From: Marisa cornuarietis
Lineage: Eukaryota; Mollusca; Gastropoda; Architaenioglossa; Ampullariidae
Assembly: GCA_004794655.1 (NCBI GenBank)
Contig: SMMW01000148.1
Span: forward strand, 558,001 to 622,000
Direction: 5' to 3'
Length of the DNA stretch: 64,000 nucleotides
A model generated the notes under the pieces. It searched no databases and was not told the origin of the DNA. It saw nothing but the letters and a program-made list of their open reading frames with translations. Shown here piece by piece: positions 24,218-36,200 of the stretch (the first letter of the stretch is position 1; every line of letters starts with the position of its first letter). A program made the position numbers and the translations under genes.

Positions 24218-27200
24218 GTGACGGTCAGTGATGCTCTCAGTAGATGTCACAAAAGTTAGCAGGAAGATTCATGGCTAAGGTTGGAGTGGTCCCGTGCTAG
24301 TGGCAGTGTACTGCATGTTAGCGTCAGTGGTTTCGAAATCTTGTTTAAAAAGTCAGGAATGAAACACCGTAGCGATTTTTCTTTGGAACTTTGACAAACT
24401 TTTGCCGATTCTTGAAGCAGACCCCTGGGAGTATAAAGATCTAGAAGTGGCTGAAATAAATCCGAGGACTGATGTGTCACGGTGCCTTGCTTCGTGATTC
24501 AAATCCGCGGAACTTTCTGCTAAAATATAAAAATTCGTAAGGAAGGCGCCCCCCCCCAGGTCTGTTACCTTAGGACGGTAAATGAGTGAGTCGTAAACAT
24601 ACAGATGGTTAGTCGATTGAATAATGTTATTTAAGCGTACAGGAGGATGCACAGATTAAATTGTTACTTAAACATATTGGACTGAAAATTGGATCATGCT
24701 GCAAGTACACAGGGTACAATGATTGGATCTTGTTAAAAATGCAAAGAACGCACGGATTGTATCATGTTATGAGCGTTCAGGATACAAGGATTAGGTCATG
24801 GAATTACCGTAAACAGGGTAAGGAATGGAGAGTATTACGAACTACATGTCCCATTACATGATTTTGTGTTTGGTCCGAGTTCATCGCCGCTCTCTAATGC
24901 ATTTATTGACTCCTTGAGAAAGAGCTGAAAAAGAACTTACCAGCACTGTGTTGGCATGTAAAAAGTCAGGGAAGAGGGGGTTGAAGCCATGCATCATTCC
25001 TGTTGTGTTTTGCCACAGATGAACCAAGGGCCAGCACCCACGAGTATCACGAGTGCCTGCAGCAGTACGAAAAGCAGATCCGACCATTCCGCGACGTGCC
25101 AGACATCTTGTATAACCAGCTCTGGAAGTCCTTCCGCCACGCTCTGCTCTTCCAGGAGACGCTCAAGACATTCACTAACACCATCGCCAGCACCGAGAGT
25201 GTTTCCATGGAGACCGAATGTCGCTGGGCCTTGGTGCGACTGCAGGTTGGTGCATGATGTGCATGATGTCACCTTTCTCCTCAGAACACCTCCCACCCTC
25301 TCCCTGCCCTCCCCCACCAGGTGCATTTCTGCTGCCCCTCACTCCATACAGCGTTGACTGTTGCCTTTAAGTGTGACTAAGGCCACAAAAGTGGAATATA
25401 TTTCAATTGTACATAAGGAACCCTATAAAATAACGACATCCAATGTCAGATTTGCGGAATAATTCTGTATAAGCGTTAATAAAGCATAATAATACTGAAA
25501 TTAGACAAGTCCGTGATAGGTAGCAAACAGATCACTGATGTACCAAAGCGAGACTTGCGGTCACTTGCTGCAACAGAAGACACAAGCATTGTTTTTGATA
25601 ACCGCACAAAGATGGACACATTTTGCGCAGTTGTTAGTGGTGGTGGAGATGATGATCCGACCACATATAAAGGCTTGGCAACATAATATATTATAGTTCC
25701 GGATTTTGTACTTCTGAACTATTAACCTTAAAACATACGAGGGCGTCAAAATTATATTACCAAGGCATGCTCATGTATTACCAGAAACACCCTTTAACAG
25801 ACCTTCTCACACAGAATGAAAAGGTCTATACTCATTTATTAAAAATTATTTACACAGCTGGATAGTGAAATCATAGCAAGTTCTCACTGGTAAAAGCTGT
25901 TCTAATTGCTCTTAGGACGGTTCCCGGTCGATTCGACTAGGGTCAGTTCGACTAAGGTCGATTCGACTAGGGTCAGTTCGACTAAGGTCGTTTCGACCAA
26001 GTCGTTTCGTCTAACGGTCATCTATAGGACGCATGAACTGGAAAAAAATTGAAGTGATTTGAATGTTAATAAACGATTAAAATCTATCATGTAAATAGTG
26101 CAAATTGTCACACAGACTCAACAAGCACTTAAACGCTCGATGCTGGCGACGCATCCAACCGTCCCTAAGTTTAAAAATTGACACTCACACGTGGGAACAG
26201 TAAAAAACAAGCGTTTATTAAAGATGGAAGAAAATTGTAAGAGAGAAGAAGAAAGGGCGAACACTGCCAAAAATAATGTCAAGATAACACATACAAATAA
26301 ACGTCCCTGCAGAATGAACAAATTGATGGAAACCAGCGCAGCGCCGTACAGGGGTGCAACCATACGTAAGGCGGGTACAACATAAGACAACCCCCTCCCC
26401 GATGCACCTTATAACGAAAGTTAAAGTGAGAGTTGCGAGGAGGCAGGCTGTCATCAAGCGGTCCGCGTCCTTTAGCATTTCATGCGTCATATAGACGACT
26501 CAACCATTAGACGAAGCGAACAGTCGAACCGACCTTAGTCCAAACGACCGGTTACCCTTAGGACACAAGATGGCAGTGAGAGGCATAGGTTTTTCTAAAC
26601 TCCCATGACACGTGCAAACTGACAATTTGCTATGTATCAGTATTTCCTGAATAAGAAAACAATGGCTTATAAAAATAGCATAAAATGATAAACAGTTATT
26701 GTTTCATGTGGCAGTATTTAATAATAGCATTTAACAAGGCATTCAACCCAAAAATAAGCAAAATTTATTATTGTAATTGATGCACATTTTAAAAATATTA
26801 TCAGTATATAAAACAAGACATGATAAATGGGGTAATTGCGTAGTGGTAATATAGCAATATTTACTGAGGGCTTTTACTTATCATGCAGGTGCAACTGCAA
26901 GTGGCAAGGAACACTTGAAAATATAAAAGAATTGTTAAAAAATGTTACAAAGACTAATCATTGTATTGCAAAAGATACGATCTTGATGATACTTATTTCT
27001 CCTGTGTTTTCTACATTGCACCCTGTCACAGCTCTACAGCTATGTTCGGACTAGATCAACACACACACACACACAAATCTGAATTTAAGAAATTCCTATA
27101 AAAAAAAAGTCAGCTAAGAAAAGGAGTGATTTAATTCACCATACGTTAAAACTCATAAACAGTAAATCCCCTCCCCCTTTTTCACGATAAAAGTCTTTTG

Positions 27201-30200
27201 ATTAAAGTTTACTTTGTAGCAAGTCTGCTTTTGAAGCCTCCACCGACAGGTCCTGAGCTCCAGCAAAGAAACCCGATACGCCCACTCTTTTTTCCCCGTT
27301 GCCGCCCCCTTTGAAGTTCAGTTAGATCCTGCGCACCAGCCAACAACGGACACAGATGAAGGAAAAAAAAAATCTAGACATAAAATTACATTCCTTAAAC
27401 ATGTCACTTTATTTCTAATTTAATATTCTATAGTTAATAATCCGAAACTTGCAGACAACGATTTTAAAAAATCGTAACTGAGGGGCACTTCTCAGCAGGT
27501 TTCACGTGAATACTTTTACTTAGTCTAGTTAAGACTTAACAAATCTGGTCAGAACATCACATACAGCACTTGAGAAAACGGTCATTTTCTTCCCCAGTCC
27601 CACTCAAGGACACGCGACAGGCAACAAAAACGACTCTTTGCCCCTCAACCCCAATCTTCACCATTTATGCCAGTGCAACCCCCAGTGATTCCGTTACAAC
27701 GGTTACATCAAAGTAAAAGCGGCCTCCACGAGACGGTCACACCCACTCACTCCCACACAAAACACTTGCCATCTGCCCACGTTTTCCTTTCTGATTCAAA
27801 CGAAATTAAAAAAAAAAACCAGCAGGTTTCTGACACACTGTGTACTGACTGATATTGGAAAGAAGCTGTCTGTAATACATTTGCATCCAGACATTTTAAA
27901 ATCCAGAAGCTTCTATAATACAGTGGGGTGTCTTGTGGGCTCTTGTGGTGTCCACGTAATTAAAATGTGTGTAGGTTTATAAAAGCTTCATTCTCCATTT
28001 TAGTCTTTTTCTCTTTCTCTGTTGAAATGCAGTGATTCTGCACATATTCAGGAAACAGCAACAATCTGAGGAATATATTCCTAAATTTAGTGCGTTTATG
28101 CTTGTATGAGTAACATTTTAACTGTACCAGAGAACTTCAGTCCAGATTTGCATATTCTGTGCAACATCGCCCACACTGACACTTAACACCAACTCGTGCT
28201 GTGCTGACGACTTTAGAGAAGATGTTTTAAGAAACATCGCCTTCGCTCGTCTAGGCACTGCAGCGGGTTCATGATGGTAAAAGTTTTGTACAAGTCAAAA
28301 CCGCTGGCCATTTTGTTGATATGTCATCAGGCAGATGGGTTTTGTTTTTGTTTGTTTTTTTCGCGCTTTTCTTCAGTGACTGGAATATCAAACTTTTGAT
28401 CAATGTTAATCCTAACGTGAGTTAACGGTTAAAAGCACTAGGTGAACTAATTTGTCATATAACTCTCCACATGTGATTCTTCTTAGGTATACTTTGAAAA
28501 ATGGGTTTCATCACACTTCAAAGGACCAACATAGAAACAGAAAACATCTGTTCTCGTGTTTTATCACAGTGAACGTCAGGACAAGTCATGCAATGTTGGG
28601 GCGGGACGCGGGGATGAGCGTATTCATGTTTCTAGCCCAACAATGCAGACCCGAAGCTTTTTTTTTTAAATGCTAGTGTGATTTATTGTAGAATCAAAAA
28701 AAGCTGCTCATTCGTCTGTGTGTGTGTGTGTGTGTGTGTCAGTGACACAGATGGCAGGTGAGACAGTGAAGAAGAATATTTGAAAGGATAAAGGTGCCTC
28801 AGATGATGACTAGACGGTTGTGTCTGTGCCAGGTGTGCGCTGGGTGTCGAGGGCAGAGCCTAAAGGGAGCGGAGGTCAGGCCTTGTCGCGGCATGTGTCT
28901 CAACGTTATGAGAGGCTGCCTGGCCAAAGTGTCGGAGATCAGCTCCTCCTGGGACGACCTGGTGGTGGCCTTCGAAAACCTGCAGGTGAGTGTGAGTGAG
29001 AGAGAGGTGACCTTTAAGCCGGATCCCACTCGTCCTTTTCTTGGCGACATCATATGAAATATACAAAACATCAACAGGTTTTTCCCCCATTATTCACGTA
29101 CTGTACTCACCCACAATCGGTTTGCTTATTATCTACGTGGGTACGTGTCAAGAGCATATCACATTTGATCAATACTAGATGCATTTTGACCTTTACCTGC
29201 CACTTTTTCTACCTTGATCTGAAGACATAGTTAAAGGTAACACCTTTCGCGGTGTGAAATTCCTTGAAGACGCCAGTGCAATGAGCTGCTTTGTTTCTAA
29301 ACGATGTCACGTAGGACCACAGTTAGCTCCCATAACCTGTAACATTTAGAAAGTGTGATGAAAGCGCCGTACAGTATGTGGGTGGATGTCTGCGAGTGGG
29401 AGTGGTAGCAGGGGGTGAGGGTATTTGTGGGTGTGAGTCGAGAAGGAAAATGGCCAAGATGCACGAGAAAAATGGGTTGCAGGATAACGGACACAACGGT
29501 TTGTGGGATAAAAGACATAATATAATATATTTAGGGTAAACGACGTGAGACTATGTTGAGACAGGAGCTTTCTGATGTGCAAGTCTTTTTGCGGTCTGTT
29601 CAATGCAGCTTGGAGCCATGGGTCACTACGAGTTGCAGCGGCTTCTGGTGTACATGGACATGAACGTCAGCGACGCCATTATGTTGGCCATGGACGACAG
29701 TCCACGGATTTACGACGAGGTCAGTGTTTTGTACCGGTTGTGTTGCCCTCTGCAGCGAAGTTAGTGTTTGGCACGGGTTGTGACCTCATACGTGAACAGC
29801 TATATATATTCAAAAAAGATTTGCAGTAACATCCATATTTACTGCGCAAGATGAACGCTTTGTCCTGCAAGTTTCGCGTGTTTATTATGTGTGAACGCTT
29901 TGTATTTGGGTGTTATGTACTCTCGACTTCATTGGAGTTCTAGTTTGCCAGTAACTTACTTTGCGTGTGGAACGTGTGAGTATAACCTTCGTGTGTGTGT
30001 ATCGCACTAGGTGATGGTCAAGTGCCGCAGTCTGTCCACCAACGGTAGCGCACGCGCGGACGCTGAGGCTGCGACTTTGAACCTTGGCGGGGTCAGCGAG
30101 GGCATCCCGTTGCGCAGCACGGATGTCCTGAGCAAGTTTCGCGACGAGGTAAAAAGTCTGATCAAGTACCTGGACGACTCTAAGGGAATGTTCAACCGCA

Positions 30201-33200
30201 TGGCGGATACCTTGTGTCAGGAGTCAGTGGAGTATGAACAGGACATGCAGAGCTCGCGATGCTGGAATGGAACTGCTGTGGCCAGGTAAGGCCACTCTCT
30301 CTCTCTCTTTCACTGGGGGGGTGGGTATGTGAGGTCACAAGGCATCAGAGTGGCAGAAATATTCAGAAACATTAAAAGATAGGTCACGGTCGGACATGAA
30401 CTCACAGGAAGTCAACTACCTGTCCGTGTTTAATGTTACAGCTTGTGCAGTTTTGGGACTGTTCACGGTAACTGCCGAGACTTGGTGGTCTGCCAGTGCC
30501 ACGGAGACAGTCTTGACCGTCACTTTTTGTGTGTATCCAGTGTGTGCTCCCAGGGTGCGCACCCAGTAACCGACAGACACACGGAGAAATCTTTTTCTTT
30601 CCATCATCGTCCTTTCATGTCCATCTGCATACAAGGCGCCGTTTTTTAAAACGTGTGTTTTATCTTTATGTATCACATCCTTAGGCACATAACTATAGAA
30701 TATCGCACGCTGTTACCCTTTCCAACTATGCGTGCCTCGATGTAATTAGAATCAATATTCTATCTAATATACGGCTACGGTCATATGCAGCCCTATTTTG
30801 TGTTTGATAGACTCCTGCTTTCCAACATGTCGAGGAGTTAGAGCTGTGTGCGCTATTGCGAGTAAGTTAGGGTTGTGCGGACTATTCCAGCGGGTCAGCT
30901 CCTGTATGTTAAACATCCTGAGATGGGCGAAGCTTGCCCACACGCGCAGAAACCATCTTTGAATTGCCGGCGAGACAGGTTCAGGTTATATCATATTAAG
31001 TTTATCGACATTTCCACATTTCTGACATATCGCCGCCCGCTCTTTTCTCACTTTTTGACTTTCTGTCCCAGCTTTTTTCGCGGTTACTTCTACCATCCGT
31101 TTTTGTTATTATCTTCTCACATTGTCGATTCCACATCCGCTCTTTTCACCTCATTTATCCCTTGCTCATTCTGTCACTCAGCACGTCTTCCCATTACTTA
31201 TTATTAAAATAATTGCTTTGATTCTTTGTCTGCTTGCGTGTCTGTTTGAAGGTAGCGATAACAGGCACGCGTGACGCACCGGGGGTGCGTTAGAGGCCCG
31301 CATTTTCATCTGCTGTGTGGCCAGAGGGAATAACTATCAGCAGAAAGTACAAAAAAAAAAAAAGACGCGTATAACACTTTCGCCTTCACAGTCATTTGTT
31401 GGCCAGGGCCTACAGCTGTTGGCATTCACTTGCCGGATCAATGGCTGGTGTTGGTCCCTGTGCTAGACACTGCCACCCACTCGTCGGTAAGAGCGACTAA
31501 CGAGTAATTACAGCCACGTACCTGAGAGTCGCCGAGGGTGGCTTGCGTGGGAAGTGCGACAGGAAGGGCACTACCTCTGGTCTTGCATGCAGTTGCGAAA
31601 CTTGCCTGCTGCTAGCAGAAAGGGGGCGCTGCGGGACAGGTTTCGCCACCAACTTCGCACTACAGTCGCTGACGTTCGCTTCCCTAGTTATTTTTGTTTT
31701 GTTTTTTTGTTGCTTCTTTATTTTAATTGCTCCTGACTTTTCTTTCTTTTGTGGTTTCGTTTTTGTTTTTCTTGTTTATAATAATAATCATCATCATCGT
31801 CATCGTCGTTAGCAGCAGCAACCAACTCTGGGAAACACAAAAATGAGAGGCCAGTTCTCCTCGTCTTTCCAAGTCCTGTTTGGTGTGCGGGGTGGACGGT
31901 TGGGTTGGCATGCCTGCCATGAATTGCTGTAGCAAGAATTTGCGCTTTTTAAATACATTAGTATTATTTGTCCATGTCAGTTTGGTTTGCATCTTTTTTA
32001 TTGTGTATAAATAGGTCTTCACAGCGACTGTCTTGCCTGTCGGCAGATCTCACTGGTGATGTGGCCTGTAGTAAATATGTTTCGTTGTTTTGTAATTTGA
32101 AGAGACGTTTTGCTGCTTAGTGAGTTTGCTAGGTGACCATTCGATAGGGGCCTGTGTTGAAGTTGGATAGCCACACAATTAGAATTTTAAAGTTTGTTTC
32201 AGCAGTGTCCACTCTTACATGACTTTTTTTTTTTTTTGTCAAGTTACCTTTCTTTCCCACCCACCCCCAACCCCCATCTACCGGAGAGTCGGGGAAGGTG
32301 CACCGGTCGGGAGGCTGTGCGGGTGTGTTAAAGGTGCGAGGTGTTGATAAGCCGCCAACTTTGGCAGCAGTCGCTGGTCGTGAACCTCACATTGAGACCA
32401 CATCACCGACGCCGGCGTTGACTGGCTCAGTGGTGGTGAGCGCCTGTGTTCAGCCTGCTTCCTTGTTTATTGTTGCGTGGCGAGCAGACTTGGCTAGCGG
32501 CCCGATGACGAGCTGGTCTCTTTCTTTGTTTCTTATATTCAAGTCGTGATATGTAATCTCCCCGGAACAACGAAAGCTTAGTTCGAGGGCTGTTAGTGAG
32601 GCCGCCACGCCCACCATTCTTGTCAGCAGTGAAGGTGGGCAGGTTGTGAAACTGGAGGGCGGTAGTTTGAGGGTGTGGGTGGATGTGCTGCTCAGTTTCT
32701 GCACATTAGATTGGTTCTTGTGTATCGCTTGTATCGCTAGAAATAGTGCTAGGTCCACGTTTTCGGGCAGCTGTGTCGCTCCGGATGTACATTGTTAAGA
32801 CTGTCGTAGATGAACCCTCCCTGACACTACAGATAAGGTCGGAGGAAACTATCAAGAGTACATTTACAGGTGTCACAGGTTAGATGCTAGAAAGTTGTAT
32901 TTTCCTTATAGGAGTCATTAGACAATATACAGTACCAGGAAAGAAGAAACATTCCGCTGCGAAACATTATATAGAGTAGTCCAGTATGCAGGTCGTGTAC
33001 TCTGAAATCAAGCATCTGTAAATATTATGCCCACCCATACTCGCACTCACACAGATGACCTTGGCAGCCGTGTCGTGTGTACCTGTGTCTAAATTACAGG
33101 AAGCAGCGATGACCACAAGGTGCGATGTTTGGCTTGTCGCCTAGACATTGCAGGGGACGACAGCCTGCCTGCCTGTGAGCCACGTGCAGAACAAGGCAGT

Positions 33201-36200
33201 GTGGTCCTTGTACTCCGTTGTGTCAAGGCGAATAACAAAAGACTCGAGAAAGCCGCAGGCGGTGTTGAGATTGTTGAGGTCCTTAGTCACCACCCTTGCT
33301 CAGCAATTTGTCTTTTGTTTTCTAGCACCAAGAATGTCTGGTTGCTTTTAGTCCCTCTTGCAAACGTTTTTAAAGATTTGGGGGGTTTCTTGGGGAAAGG
33401 GGTCAGGCGCGCAGGTTACAGTCATTTGGAGGCGCGCTTGTGGATGTGTGCGTCGTGTGCATGTCACCATTCATGTGCACGATTAGCAGCATAAGTGTAT
33501 TGAATGGCACTTCTGCGAGAGCTAAAGAACCATTACCAAGGGTATGGCAACTGAGAGTATTGGAAGGCAATTCCGTGAGGGCTGACTATTACCTAGTGTA
33601 TGGCGAATCAGTACTGGCAAACGAGTGAACAAAGGACCCATAAACAGGCCGCATGGTATTTGGACAATCACGGGACCTTCCACAGCTGGTAAACTCAAGT
33701 GATACAGTTGTCTTCCTCAACATTATCATCGTCGTTATCGTCTGCTGCATTACTCTCGATTCCATCACGCCGAGAAGTTTTAGAATCAGAATCCAAATAG
33801 TATTTTAAAATAGTGATTAATTTTTGTTATAATTTATCTCCACATCCTTATATCTCACCCACCCCCACCTCAACAAATGGAAAAGAAAGAAAAGGAAAGG
33901 ACGAAATGATGGGGACGCAGGTCATCAACGCCTAAGACATCTACCTGAGGACCTAACCGCACACAGCGTGGACACCGTCAATAAACAAGAAGTGGCTCAT
34001 AAAGGAATGAGCAGCGGTAGCACAACAGATCACCTCGCCCACGGTCTGCACTCACTCTTGCCACTCGCGGGTCTCTTTCAACACGTGATTATCTTGATCA
34101 TCTCACATTGCCACACGCGTGCGGCGGTCTGTGTGTGTGTGTGTGTGTGAGGATGGAGGGAGCGTCTGTGTGCGTGGGTGTGTGTGTGTGTGTGCACGCG
34201 CGAGGGTGGCTGGATAAGGGACGAGCGGTGACAATCTAGGTGGTAGATGTCAAGTGGCACTGTAGCAGAAAGCTGCAATCTCAGATTATGCAGGCGTAAA
34301 TGCGCTCCCCTGTTGCCTGACTTATGGCCCCTGAGAGCGCTGGCCCAGTAGAGGGCGGCGGCGGCGTATCAGGCCCGCTGTCAGCGCCAGCTCTTCGGGG
34401 AGCCAACCCGCCTGCTTCTCCTCCTTCCGTACCCCCAGCCACAGATGGCTACAACCATCAACAATAGGGTTGCTTTGTCGCAAAAAAAGAAAAAAAAACC
34501 CACCCCAAAATAAAACCAAAAAACCTCACCTCCTAACCAAATCTTCTAGACATCCACACATCTTACCACGGGTGTGGAGTTCATTGCCCTTTTCTACTCC
34601 CTCTTAATCTCGTGCTTAGGTGATCGTCATTGCCATTACTTGTGCAGCTAAAATCGATAAATAATGGACAAATAAAAATTAAAATAAAAAACGAGCTTTT
34701 GGGCTGTCGTTTTCACTCGCTGGCGCCGTGCCCTTTCGTAGCCAATGGGCGTCAAGCCAAGTAGACAGATCAAAGACAAGCACAAGGCTGGTTTTTAAAA
34801 ATAATCAGTTCCGATGTAGCAGGCTATTTAATGCATCTTGGAAACAGTTGACCTCGAGGAGATTTATGAGCCTGGTTTGAGGTTAAAGGTTAAAATCCGT
34901 CTCCTTTTTTTCTCCTCCATTCCCCCCACTCCCACTCCCCAATCCCCGCCACTCTTCTACCTCCTTCTGACAGACATAACGGCCAAGGGGTGTGCAGGGG
35001 TTGGTAGTGAAACTGTGTGAGAGAGAGAGAGAGAGTGTTCTTATACTTGTTTGTATCCAGGCAGGACCTCTGTGTCGAGGTTCGTCTCTCGTGGCGTCGT
35101 GGCGTTGACTCACCCACTAGTTGGCAAAGACGTGATCGAGAGCCCGGGGCTTAGCGGCTTGACGCGCGGTCGGCAGTCCCCCAGTCGCTCCGCGTGGAAC
35201 GGACTGTAGCGGCCAGTCGCCAACCGTTTCCTGTCGCTCCTTTCTGTTGTCATGGTTTTCTTTTCTCTCACTTCAACTTTCTTGCCCAGTCTTTGTATGT
35301 CCTAGCCGTACTTTGTACCTTTACATTGGTGTACACACGCACTCCATTTAGTAGTGTGCACGTGTAAACATCATAGATTAGTGTACATATGTGCATGTAT
35401 AGCCCCATCGTAACATTCCTTCACTTTTATAAGGTTGGTGACATCTTGTTTTGTTGAGACGCCAACCATAATTTTTTTTCGGATGTCTGCAACACACACG
35501 TACGCCGTCTTTTAATTTGTCCTTTTTTTGTGGCATTTACAAGAGGGTGGTGCCAATCTCCTCTCCCTCGTTGCTTTTCCTTCCCCAACCCTCTAAGGTA
35601 CCCATTCCCGTCAGCTGGGTCGACTGGGGGAAGTTTTGCTGCGCTTATCGGGAATTGAACCAGCGCGCTCTCGGTTCGGACGCCAGCGCTCTGACTACTC
35701 GGCCATCCGCTTCCCCTCTATTTTATGGAAGGTGCTATACAGTGGGTACAGTCAGTCGTTTTCAGTCCAGGTCTTTTATATGATATATCTGTTTTTGACA
35801 TACACACTTGATTTTTTTGCTTCGTTTTGAAGAGCGTGACTTTGTTGTGTTTGTGAGCGCACGTGTGTTAAGATTGGGGTTAGAATTAAGGCTTTAGTGT
35901 AAGCGTTTATTTTGGACATAATGAGTGAGCAGTCAGAATGATCGAGGTCGAAATTTGTTAAGCAGGCAGCCGCCTCTTACCCATTACTCTTGTTTTTCCA
36001 ATCATAATTCTTATCCTTCCCCTCATTATGCTTCCAATTTATGGTTTTACTACGTGCTTGCCTTGCTTGTATACTGTACCTGTTTAGGGTGTTTTGTTGT
36101 ATATTGTATATTTTATTTAGGTCCTTTCGTTGTTCCTTTTAAGTGTTAAAGTAGACGACCGTCCGCTGTTTTATTCCACCTGTATTATTTGCATTTTCCA

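Noticed and set aside
35640..35718. Possible minus-strand tRNA gene
   Set aside because: A and B boxes are good, but the sequence continues into a body and A tail shared with the copy at 14391, so it is a SINE.
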